Positions 1 to 5,131 of a stretch of DNA of 12,320 nucleotides are shown here, piece after piece. The position numbers were made by a program, and so were the translations under genes. The notes beneath the pieces were generated by a model. That model searched no databases, had not been told where the DNA came from, and worked only from the letters and a program-made list of their open reading frames with translations. Position 1 is the first letter of the stretch, and the number at the start of each line of letters is the position of its first letter. The DNA comes from an uncultured Collinsella sp. (lineage in GTDB: Bacteria; Actinomycetota; Coriobacteriia; Coriobacteriales; Coriobacteriaceae), in contig UQWG01000053.1 of the NCBI GenBank assembly GCA_900544645.1, positions 1 through 12,320 of the forward strand. Reading direction: 5' to 3'.

Positions 1-48
1 CGCCTTCCTGGCCTCGACATCATGCTTCACCCTCAAATCAACGCGCAT
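1..48 (-). CDS. Possible 5' end of a gene leaving the window (16 codons)
   Basis: On the minus strand an ATG at 48-46 opens a frame that stays open to the window edge, giving MRVDLRVKHDVEARKA. A GGGAGG sequence (minus strand, 62-57) lies 8 bases upstream of this ATG, a normal ribosome-binding spacing. Sixteen codons are too few to recognise a family or to exclude chance. The binding site lies inside the hairpin at 56-89, so if the gene is real its translation could be limited by that structure. It would lie downstream of the XRE/DUF2975 pair in the same direction. Confidence 0.3.
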   Translation of the reverse strand, partial: MRVDLRVKHDVEARKA

Positions 49-89
49 AAAGAAAGCCTCCCATTTCTCGTGTCCAAGAAATGGGAGGC
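49..89 (-). terminator. Perfect 13-bp hairpin, probable terminator of the XRE/DUF2975 operon
   Basis: Positions 56-68 (GCCTCCCATTTCT) are the exact reverse complement of 77-89, with an 8-base loop. Read on the minus strand the hairpin is followed by TTTCTTT, a slightly impure T-tract, as in an intrinsic terminator. It lies about 60 bases past the stop codon of the XRE gene. The 3' arm contains GGGAGG, so the structure could also act on translation of a downstream gene (see findings). Confidence 0.65.
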
Positions 90-149
90 AGTTCAAGTCG
101 TTCTGGCGGGCTTTCTGCGTTGAGGACGTGATTGGCGGCTTAATTATGG

Positions 150-389
150 CTATTCATCTTTAAGTCCAAAAAGGCTATCGGCTTCATCGTCGGATATATA
201 TTCCAGTACATCGCCAGGTTGGCAGTCGAGTGCTCGGCATATCGCGTCAAGAGTTGAAAAACGTATGGCAGAAACCTTGCCCGTCTTAATGCGTGACATA
301 TTGACCTGGGAGATGCCCACACGTCCCGCAAGCTCTTTGGATGAGATCTTGCGTTCGGCGAGCATGCGGTCAAGCCGCAGAATAATCAT
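150..389 (-). CDS. Small XRE/Cro-type HTH regulator (YozG-like)
   Basis: This is a 79-residue protein made almost entirely of one Cro/C1-type helix-turn-helix domain. The segment KELAGRVGISQVNMSRIKTG (residues 19-38) supplies the two DNA-contacting helices, followed by FSTLDAICRALDCQPGDVLEYI, the usual end of this family. The C-terminal tail is acidic. The start is well supported: GGGGGA stands six bases upstream of the ATG and overlaps the stop codon of the DUF2975 gene, leaving a 9-base gap. Small regulators of this kind are commonly paired with DUF2975 membrane proteins (the B. subtilis yozG/yoaS pair is of this type). By inference it autoregulates the pair, perhaps through the palindrome at 1061-1076. 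The physiological signal is unknown. Confidence 0.88.
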   Translation of the reverse strand: MIILRLDRMLAERKISSKELAGRVGISQVNMSRIKTGKVSAIRFSTLDAICRALDCQPGDVLEYISDDEADSLFGLKDE

Positions 390-398
390 GGATTCCCC

Positions 399-1037
399 CT
401 AGAGCAACTCGTCATCTTGTTTTTGCAGGATATACCCGTAGCGGAAGACGCTGGCAATCAGGCAAATAATCAGGCCCGCAAAGAGCATGGAGGGTTCGAA
501 TAGCTGGCCGACGAACGCATCCGTAAAGCTGCCGCCAAATCCTGCGAGTATCATTCCCGTGATTACGGCACCAAGAAGCCTCACGGCAACGCCGCCGATA
601 AGGAATAAATGTCCTACTCGACGAAGTGTGTGGTTACATTCAAGGTCAAAGGGCCTGCCTTCCTTTTCAATGTTGAAGAAAAGCCTGCGCACGCTTATCG
701 CGATGGTAAGCGCGAGGCATGTCATCAAGAGGCTCCCTATGGCAGTGTGACCATCGTGTGCGACGAGCATAAGTGGGGCCTGCACATCGGTACCGACGAT
801 AGCAAGGCACGGCCCTTCGCCGGCTTGAAGTTCTACGGATTGGAGACACGGGCCTTGGGAGAGGCCAGGCAGTATGAGTAGAAGGTCAATCGCAATGACT
901 GCGAGGAGTCCCAGAGCGAGCGCGGTGGTAATGCAGATCGTGGCCCATTTGCAGATGCGAGCGAGCTTCCTCAGTTTGGCTATCGTCTGTTCGCGGCTGA
1001 TGGTTTCATTCGATATAGATGCGTTTCGATGGACCAT
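399..1037 (-). CDS. DUF2975-type four-helix membrane protein
   Basis: A 212-residue integral membrane protein with four hydrophobic segments at about residues 31-58, 99-119, 143-167 and 183-203. It ends in FRYGYILQKQDDELL, close to the typical end of the DUF2975 family (hydrophobic helix, F-R-Y-G, acidic tail). A longer frame begins 13 codons upstream, but the ATG at 1037 is preferred because GGAGGGG (minus strand 1046-1040) stands just before it, while the upstream candidate lies inside a palindrome and lacks a binding site. A loop at about residues 60-98 holds two cysteines (Cys64, Cys77) and is probably extracytoplasmic. The gene is co-transcribed with the XRE regulator. The family has no established biochemical function, so none is assigned. 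Confidence 0.82.
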   Translation of the reverse strand: MVHRNASISNETISREQTIAKLRKLARICKWATICITTALALGLLAVIAIDLLLILPGLSQGPCLQSVELQAGEGPCLAIVGTDVQAPLMLVAHDGHTAIGSLLMTCLALTIAISVRRLFFNIEKEGRPFDLECNHTLRRVGHLFLIGGVAVRLLGAVITGMILAGFGGSFTDAFVGQLFEPSMLFAGLIICLIASVFRYGYILQKQDDELL

Positions 1038-1060
1038 AACCCCTCCAATCGGCGTTTGGG

Positions 1061-1076
1061 ATGATACTTGTATCAT
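1061..1076. promoter_or_regulatory. Perfect palindrome ahead of the DUF2975/XRE operon
   Basis: ATGATAC-TT-GTATCAT is a perfect inverted repeat with 7-base arms, about 24 bases upstream of the DUF2975 start. On the minus strand it overlaps the sequence TGATATGAT, which resembles an extended -10 element (TATGAT at 1080-1075), but I see no good -35 box. Its position suits an operator for the XRE protein of the same operon. That partner is inferred. Confidence 0.5.
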
Positions 1077-1144
1077 ATCAGAATTAACGATAAACGATAA
1101 ATAATTACGGATACTGAGTATGTAATGATTGAAAACGATTAGCG

Positions 1145-1159
1145 TGAGCTATTAGCTCA
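1145..1159. repeat. Palindrome TGAGCTA-T-TAGCTCA
   Basis: A perfect inverted repeat with 7-base arms and a single central base, followed by TTTT on the plus strand. It lies between the XRE/DUF2975 pair and the PTS operon and differs in sequence from the palindrome at 1061-1076. It could be an operator or a very short hairpin. No partner is evident. Confidence 0.4.
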
Positions 1160-1266
1160 TTTTGGATGCCGGAGTTTGGCGCGTGGGGGATAAGGACAAA
1201 TGCCAAAATTTCCTGTGATCGCGCAAGCGCTCCATCGGGTTCCCCTAATTCATATGGGAAAACAGC

Positions 1267-1280
1267 TGCAAACGATTGCA
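1267..1280. promoter_or_regulatory. Possible LacI/CcpA-family (cre-like) operator
   Basis: TGCAAACGATTGCA is nearly palindromic around a central CG (one mismatch between the arms) and fits the general cre pattern TGNAANCGNWNNCW. A LacI-family or CcpA-like factor could bind here for catabolite control of the PTS operon, but the site is 470 bases upstream of the EIIA start and no such regulator is in the window. Confidence 0.25.
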
Positions 1281-1284
1281 AGTA

Positions 1285-1316
1285 ACCGGTGAACGGTCGA
1301 AAACTACCGTTCACCG
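1285..1316. repeat. 11-bp perfect hairpin built from CGGTGAACGGT
   Basis: Positions 1287-1297 (CGGTGAACGGT) are exactly complementary to 1306-1316, with an 8-base spacer. The left arm with its flanks (1285-1300) recurs with one mismatch at 1503-1518. Neither strand has a T-tract after the hairpin, so it is not an evident terminator. Inverted binding sites for a regulator are the likelier reading. Confidence 0.5.
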
Positions 1317-1500
1317 ATAATCTCAAAACTGGTTCTAACTGGTATTAAGTCAAAAAGACCAATTCACATATCTTCACAATGACCTGCAATTTTTCTACAC
1401 GCTATTTTTAGCCGCCCTGCGTTGTTTAGACACAGGAAAAGATCCGATTTTTTGCCAAAGCATTTCGAAACGGTTTCAAAACCGCAGGTAGAAGTGTTAA

Positions 1501-1537
1501 CGACCGGTAAACGGTCGATTTATCACCGTGAGCGGTG
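1501..1537. repeat. Second cluster of CGGT-type repeats
   Basis: CGACCG-GTAAA-CGGTCG (1501-1517) is an inverted repeat. It contains CGGTAAACGGT (1505-1515), one base different from the motif at 1287-1297. A further degenerate copy, CCGTGAGCGGT (1526-1536, 9 of 11 bases), follows exactly 21 bases, about two helical turns, later. CACCG-TGAG-CGGTG (1524-1537) is a further small inverted repeat. Confidence 0.45.
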
Positions 1538-1584
1538 CAAAAACGTTTTACCGTATGAATCAACGAAAGCGACCTCTTCTGGGG

Positions 1585-1593
1585 TGATATAGT
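1585..1593 (+). promoter_or_regulatory. Candidate extended -10 promoter of the PTS operon
   Basis: TGATATAGT combines a TG extension with TATAGT, a good -10 hexamer. No clear -35 box stands 16-18 bases upstream, as is tolerated for extended -10 promoters. Transcription would start near 1600, placing the operator at 1610-1639 just downstream, where a bound repressor would block elongation, and leaving a leader of about 140 bases. Confidence 0.4.
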
Positions 1594-1609
1594 GGCAACA
1601 ACACGTCAC

Positions 1610-1639
1610 GTGGTTACTACCAGTTTAGAAACCACTGGT
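1610..1639. promoter_or_regulatory. Candidate GntR-family operator upstream of the PTS operon
   Basis: TGGTTACTACCAG (1611-1623) has arms TGGT/ACCA in palindromic order, like HutC-type GntR operators of amino-sugar regulators (DasR/NagR sites have TGGT...ACCA arms). The identical 13 bases occur upstream of agaS at 5904-5916. Further half-sites follow: ACCAGT at 1619-1624 pairs with ACTGGT at 1634-1639, and GTGGTT at 1610-1615 pairs with AACCAC at 1630-1635. The GntR gene at 5132-5863 is the obvious candidate binder. Confidence 0.7.
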
Positions 1640-1739
1640 CTTCAAAGAACGCTTTCTAAGAAGCTTTAAGGGCGAGTGCCCGCTGGCTTCCGAAAATCAT
1701 CGGACTCAGATCGTACACACCTTCGGAAGGGAAATTTGA

Positions 1740-2183
1740 ATGGTTGGCTTTATTCTTACCGGTCATGGACAGTTCGCACCCGGCCTTGCAAGCGCTATCG
1801 CTATGGTTGCCGGCGATCAGCCTGCTTTTACCGTCGTTCCTTTTGAGGGCGACCAGGCCGCATCCTACGGTGAGGATCTCCGCGCCGCTATTACCGCCAT
1901 GCGCGAGGAGTGCGATGGCGTGCTTGTCTTTACCGACCTGCTTGGCGGCACCCCGTTCAACCAGTCGATGATGATTGCCCAGGATGTCGACAACGTCGAG
2001 GTTCTGACTGGCACCAACCTTCCCATGGTTATTGAGCTTCTGTTCCTCCGCGGCAATGCCACGCTCGCCGAGCTTGGCGAGCAGGCCGTGACCGTTGGCC
2101 AGACGGGCGTCACCGCCCAGACGGTCGCATCCGTTGCCGGCGCCGAGGAAGAGGATATCTTCGGCGACGAGGACGGCATCTAA
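1740..2183 (+). CDS. PTS mannose-family EIIA component (probable amino-sugar/GalNAc type)
   Basis: This 147-residue cytoplasmic phosphocarrier is close to the usual length of mannose-family EIIA. His9 in FILTGHGQF is the residue expected to take phosphate from HPr, and DLLGGTPFN (about residues 66-74) is the family's other signature. It passes the phosphate to the EIIB protein encoded at 2501. GGAAGGGA stands 7 bases before the ATG. The C-terminus is strongly acidic (AEEEDIFGDEDGI). It is the first gene of the operon, and its stop codon overlaps the YajC-like start in TAATG. Sugar specificity cannot be read from EIIA; a GalNAc or related assignment rests on the neighbouring agaS, nagA and kinase genes. 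Confidence 0.92.
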   Translation: MVGFILTGHGQFAPGLASAIAMVAGDQPAFTVVPFEGDQAASYGEDLRAAITAMREECDGVLVFTDLLGGTPFNQSMMIAQDVDNVEVLTGTNLPMVIELLFLRGNATLAELGEQAVTVGQTGVTAQTVASVAGAEEEDIFGDEDGI

Positions 2184-2464
2184 TGGCCGATTTCGGAGCC
2201 AACGTCCTGAGCTCCTCGGTCGCCCTTTTAGGCCTGCTTGTCATCATGGGCTTGATTTACACCATCTGGTCGCAAATCAACATGAAGAAGAAGCAGAAGT
2301 ACTTCAAGGAGCTGCACACCGAGCTCGAGCCGGGTCAGGAGGTTCTTTTCGCCGGCGGTATCTACGGAACCGTCAAAGGCATCGAAGGCGAGAAGGTCCA
2401 GATCAAAGTCCGATCCGGAGCCGTCGTAGATGTTTCGCGTTACGCGATTCAGGAGATCAAGTAA
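2183..2464 (+). CDS. yajC: YajC-family membrane protein within the PTS operon
   Basis: A 93-residue protein with one N-terminal membrane segment (about residues 9-31), a short basic stretch (MKKKQKYFK) and a cytoplasmic domain with the YajC pattern LEPGQEVLFAGGIYGTV followed by beta-rich KVQIKVRSGAVVDVSRYAI. YajC is known as an accessory subunit of the SecDF protein-export complex, but secD/secF do not flank this gene. Instead its ATG shares one base with the EIIA stop codon, implying translational coupling, and EIIB follows 36 bases later. YajC-like genes are also known in some streptococcal PTS loci for glycosaminoglycan sugars, so this is probably a specialised paralogue serving the transporter. 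That role is inference; whether the genome has a separate housekeeping yajC cannot be seen here. Confidence 0.85.
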   Translation: MADFGANVLSSSVALLGLLVIMGLIYTIWSQINMKKKQKYFKELHTELEPGQEVLFAGGIYGTVKGIEGEKVQIKVRSGAVVDVSRYAIQEIK

Positions 2465-2500
2465 CTGTCGTCAGCAAATAACGAAAGGAAGCTGATCAAC

Positions 2501-2983
2501 ATGGCAGAACCCAACATTCTTCTTACCCGCATCGATAACCGACTGGTTCATGGTCAGGTTGCCACCCAGTGGAACTCCACTCTGGGTTCCAACCTCATCC
2601 TCGTCGCCAACGACGACGTGGCGTCCAACACCATGCGCCAGAACCTCATGAAGATGGCCGCTCCCGCCGGCGTCGCTACGCGTTTCTTCTCCCTGCAGAA
2701 GACCATCGACGTCATTGGCAAGGCGAGCCCGCGCCAGAAGATCTTCATCGTGGCCGAAACACCGGAAGACGTGCTTACGCTCGTCAAGGGCGGTGTGCCT
2801 ATAAAGAAGGTAAACATCGGCAACATGCACATGTCGGAAGGAAAGCGCCAAGTCGCCACCTCCGTCGCAGTTAACGACGAGGATGTCGCTGCGTTTAAAG
2901 AGCTGCAGGAATTGGGGGTGGAGTTGGAGATCAGGCGCGTTCCGAGCACGCCTGTTGAGGACACGAGCAAGCTCTTCTCGTAA
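2501..2983 (+). CDS. PTS mannose-family EIIB component
   Basis: A 160-residue cytoplasmic phosphotransfer protein, the normal size for mannose/sorbose-family EIIB. The N-terminal ILLTRIDNRLVHGQVATQW carries the active-site His17 in the diagnostic RLVHGQV motif. This histidine takes phosphate from EIIA and hands it to the sugar during transport through EIIC/EIID. The pattern KKVNIGNMHMSEGKRQV (about residues 102-118) and the end SKLF are also typical. AAAGGAAG stands 9 bases before the ATG. It is encoded separately from EIIA, unlike the fused ManX of E. coli, which is the arrangement found in AgaF/AgaB-type systems. A 90-base gap with stem-loops separates it from EIIC. Confidence 0.94.
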   Translation: MAEPNILLTRIDNRLVHGQVATQWNSTLGSNLILVANDDVASNTMRQNLMKMAAPAGVATRFFSLQKTIDVIGKASPRQKIFIVAETPEDVLTLVKGGVPIKKVNIGNMHMSEGKRQVATSVAVNDEDVAAFKELQELGVELEIRRVPSTPVEDTSKLFS

Positions 2984-2995
2984 TCCTCGTGATCC

Positions 2996-3050
2996 ACGTT
3001 GTCAGGAGTGAAACCCTGACGTTCTGTACGTGATATCCAAAGTGCGTACA
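2996..3050 (+). other. Two stem-loops in the EIIB-EIIC gap
   Basis: GTCAGG (3001-3006) pairs with CCTGAC (3015-3020) around an 8-base loop, and TGTACG (3025-3030) pairs with CGTACA (3045-3050) around a 14-base loop. No T-tract follows either stem, so they are not terminators. They may influence mRNA processing or stability between the soluble and membrane halves of the operon. This is the only sizeable gap in the operon. Confidence 0.35.
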
Positions 3051-3073
3051 TACATTTTGAAAGGAGGAGCAAG

Positions 3074-3874
3074 ATGGAATACTCGATCATCCAGATCGCT
3101 CTGGTCTTCGTTGTTACGTTCATCGCGGCAATCGACCAGTTTGACTTCCTCGAGTCTCTCTATCAGCCCATCGTCACCGGCGCCGTCATCGGTCTTATCC
3201 TTGGCGACCTCAACACCGGTCTTCTCGTGGGTGGTACCTATCAGCTCATGACGATCGGCAACATGCCGATCGGAGGCGCTCAGCCGCCTAACGCCGTCAT
3301 CGGCGGCATCATGGCAGCCATTCTCGCTATCGCTACGGGTCTCGAGCCCAACGCGGCAGTCGGCCTTGCCATTCCGTTCGCCCTGCTTGGTCAGCTCGGC
3401 GTTACCCTGGTCTTCACGCTTATGTCCCCGCTTATGTCCACGGCCGATAACATGGCTCATAACGCGGACACCAAGGGCATCGAGCGCCTGAACTACTTCG
3501 CCATGGCTCTGCTCGGCCTGATCTTCGCTGTCGTCGTCACCCTGTTCTTCATCGCTGGCGCTACCATTGGTCAGACCATCGCTTCCGCCATCCCGACTTG
3601 GCTGCAGACCGGTCTGTCCGCTGCAGGCGGCATGATGCGCTTCGTCGGCTTCGCCGTCCTGCTCAAGGTTATGATGAACCGCGATATGTGGGGCTTCTTC
3701 CTCATGGGCTTCGGCCTCGCGCTCATCACCGTTGCCAACGATTCGCTGGCAACCCCTGCTCTGCTCATCCTCGCTCTCATCGGCTTCGGCATCGCTTTCT
3801 GGGACTTCCAGCAGCAGACCGAGCTGAAGGGTGCAGCTGTTTCTGACGGAGGTGACTTCGAAGATGGCATCTAA
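3074..3874 (+). CDS. PTS mannose-family EIIC permease component
   Basis: A 266-residue, strongly hydrophobic protein of the size expected for EIIC of the mannose/sorbose family. With EIID it forms the membrane channel that binds the sugar. Recognisable features are the N-terminal helix ending in FIAAIDQFDFLESLYQPIV, the segment GDLNTGLLVGGTYQLMTIGN and GGAQPPNAVIGGIMA, which matches the family's G-x-x-x-P-P-x-x-V-I-G motif. A perfect AAGGAGGAG ribosome binding site precedes the ATG. The end is hydrophilic and acidic (SDGGDFEDGI). The last 11 bases overlap the EIID start, so the two subunits are translationally coupled. Confidence 0.94.
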   Translation: MEYSIIQIALVFVVTFIAAIDQFDFLESLYQPIVTGAVIGLILGDLNTGLLVGGTYQLMTIGNMPIGGAQPPNAVIGGIMAAILAIATGLEPNAAVGLAIPFALLGQLGVTLVFTLMSPLMSTADNMAHNADTKGIERLNYFAMALLGLIFAVVVTLFFIAGATIGQTIASAIPTWLQTGLSAAGGMMRFVGFAVLLKVMMNRDMWGFFLMGFGLALITVANDSLATPALLILALIGFGIAFWDFQQQTELKGAAVSDGGDFEDGI

Positions 3875-4946
3875 TGAGTATGTGATCCCGGAGCACTACG
3901 AGGATCTCACTCCTGCTCCGCAGCTCGACCAGAAGACCCTCAACAAGATGGCTTGGCGCTCCTGCTTCCTGCAGGCATCGTTCAACTACGAGCGCATGCA
4001 GGCCGCTGGCTGGCTCTACTCCATCATCCCCGGTCTGGAGAAGATCCACACCAACAAGAACGACCTCGCGGCTTCCATGAGCCACAACCTGGAGTTCTTC
4101 AACACCCACCCGTTCCTTGTCACCTTTGTTATGGGCATCGTGCTTTCGCTCGAGCAGAACAAGGTTGACATCCCCACGATCCGCGCCGTCCGCGTCGCCG
4201 CAATGGGCCCGCTCGGTGGTATCGGTGACGCCCTGTTCTGGCTGACGCTCGTGCCTATCACGGCCGGCATCACCTCCAACATGGCCATCAACGGCAACGC
4301 CGCTGCACCGATCATCTTCCTGGTGATCTTCAACGTCGTCCAGTTCGCTCTGCGCTTCTGGCTCATGAACTGGTCCTACAAGCTTGGCACCAGCGCTATT
4401 GACGCTCTGACCGCCAACATGCAGGCCTTCACGCGTGCCGCTTCCATCATGGGCGTCTTCGTCGTCGGTTGCCTGGTCGTCACCATGGGTGGCACCCAGA
4501 TCAACCTCCAGATCCCCAACGGCACCACCCGTGGTCTCTCCGCTACTACCGTGATCGTCTCCGAGAAGGAGGCCGAGAACTTCACCGGTATGGAGGGCAT
4601 CGATACCGAGACCGCTGAGGCCGGTACCATCGCCATGACCGATAAGGACGGCAACGCCCTTACCGCTTCCGATGCCGACGGCAACGCTGTCGAGTGCGGC
4701 GTCACCGATCTGGGTAACGGCATGGAGTCCGTGACCTACGGCACCGTTACCGAGGATCCGGTCAACTTCTCTGTTGCCGACACCCTCAACACCATCGTCC
4801 CGAAGCTCGTCCCGCTTATGCTTACGCTGCTGCTTTACTACATGTTCGCTAAGCACAGCTGGACCCCGACCAAGGGCATTCTCCTGCTCTTCGTCCTTGG
4901 CATCCTGGGCGCTGGCCCGCTTGGTCTCTGGCCGAGCATCTGGTAA
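3864..4946 (+). CDS. PTS mannose-family EIID component with enlarged loop
   Basis: This 360-residue membrane protein partners EIIC. Family marks include WRSCFLQASFNYERMQAAGW (31-50), THPFLVTFVMGIVLSLEQ (81-98), AMGPLGGIGDALFW (113-126) and the C-terminal helices starting at TIVPKLVPLMLTLLLYYM. The start at 3864 is preferred to an upstream GTG because GGAGGTGA (3848-3855) stands eight bases before it. Most EIID proteins are roughly 270-310 residues. Here the extra length is a hydrophilic, acidic stretch at about 212-303 (nt 4497-4772), containing repeats such as TDKDGNALTASDADGNAVE, between the helix ending VVGCLVVTMGG and the C-terminal helices. By the family's topology this loop probably faces outside. 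It is the last gene of the operon. Confidence 0.93.
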   Translation: MASNEYVIPEHYEDLTPAPQLDQKTLNKMAWRSCFLQASFNYERMQAAGWLYSIIPGLEKIHTNKNDLAASMSHNLEFFNTHPFLVTFVMGIVLSLEQNKVDIPTIRAVRVAAMGPLGGIGDALFWLTLVPITAGITSNMAINGNAAAPIIFLVIFNVVQFALRFWLMNWSYKLGTSAIDALTANMQAFTRAASIMGVFVVGCLVVTMGGTQINLQIPNGTTRGLSATTVIVSEKEAENFTGMEGIDTETAEAGTIAMTDKDGNALTASDADGNAVECGVTDLGNGMESVTYGTVTEDPVNFSVADTLNTIVPKLVPLMLTLLLYYMFAKHSWTPTKGILLLFVLGILGAGPLGLWPSIW

Positions 4947-4959
4947 GGCTCTAGCTTGA

Positions 4960-4988
4960 GGGGTGTGTCCCTACGCGGCTCACACCCC
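4960..4988 (+). other. Hairpin after EIID
   Basis: GGGGTGTG (4960-4967) pairs with CACACCCC (4981-4988) around a 13-base loop. There is no T-run after it, so it is unlikely to terminate by itself. It may protect the 3' end of the operon mRNA ahead of the main terminator. Confidence 0.4.
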
Positions 4989-5012
4989 GAACCCTTAAGC
5001 CATGTGTATGTT

Positions 5013-5051
5013 AAAAGCCGCGTGCTCGAAAGAGCGCGCGGCTTTTGTTTT
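5013..5051 (+). terminator. Strong intrinsic terminator of the PTS operon
   Basis: A 15-bp stem (5013-5027 with 5032-5046, one T-G wobble) is capped by a GAAA tetraloop and followed by TTTTGTTTT. Because the stem begins with AAAA it could also act on the minus strand, but no minus-strand gene needs it. Confidence 0.92.
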
Positions 5052-5052
5052 C

Positions 5053-5082
5053 TTGATGATTCGGGTGTGGCAGACAGATAAT
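5053..5082 (+). promoter_or_regulatory. Candidate promoter of the GntR gene
   Basis: TTGATG (5053-5058) and GATAAT (5077-5082), separated by 18 bases, resemble -35 and -10 boxes. The site follows the PTS terminator directly, so the repressor gene would be transcribed independently. No copy of the TGGTTACTACCAG operator is visible here. Confidence 0.45.
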
Positions 5083-5131
5083 GCTAAACACCCTAGGTAG
5101 TTAGCCGAATTCGAGCAAAAGGGAGGATAGG

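Larger units (their letters stand above)
1105..1739. other. Long AT-richer intergenic/leader region with no convincing gene
   Basis: No open frame here has both a ribosome binding site and recognisable protein features. The stretch is dense in short repeats: a palindrome at 1145-1159, a cre/LacI-like site at 1267-1280, an 11-bp hairpin at 1287-1316, tandem AACTGGT at 1327-1343, GAAAC-G-GTTTC at 1467-1477, a CGACCG/CGGTCG repeat at 1501-1517, AAAACGTTTT at 1540-1549 and the GntR-type operator at 1610-1639. This looks like a multi-input control region for the PTS operon. The part after about 1600 is probably transcribed leader. Confidence 0.6.

Noticed and set aside
1105..1326. Small minus-strand open frame (73 codons) in the intergenic region
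   Set aside because: No convincing ribosome binding site, no recognisable motif, and it includes regulatory-looking repeats such as the 11-bp hairpin.
1285..1537. CRISPR-like repeat array
   Set aside because: Repeats are short (11-16 bases), irregularly spaced, partly inverted and imperfect. No regular spacers or cas genes are present.
3777..4856. Long (359-codon) open frame on the minus strand opposite EIIC/EIID
   Set aside because: It lies antisense to two unmistakable PTS genes. Its His/Asp/Gly/Val-rich composition is what GC-rich codons give when read backwards, and it has no recognisable domain.
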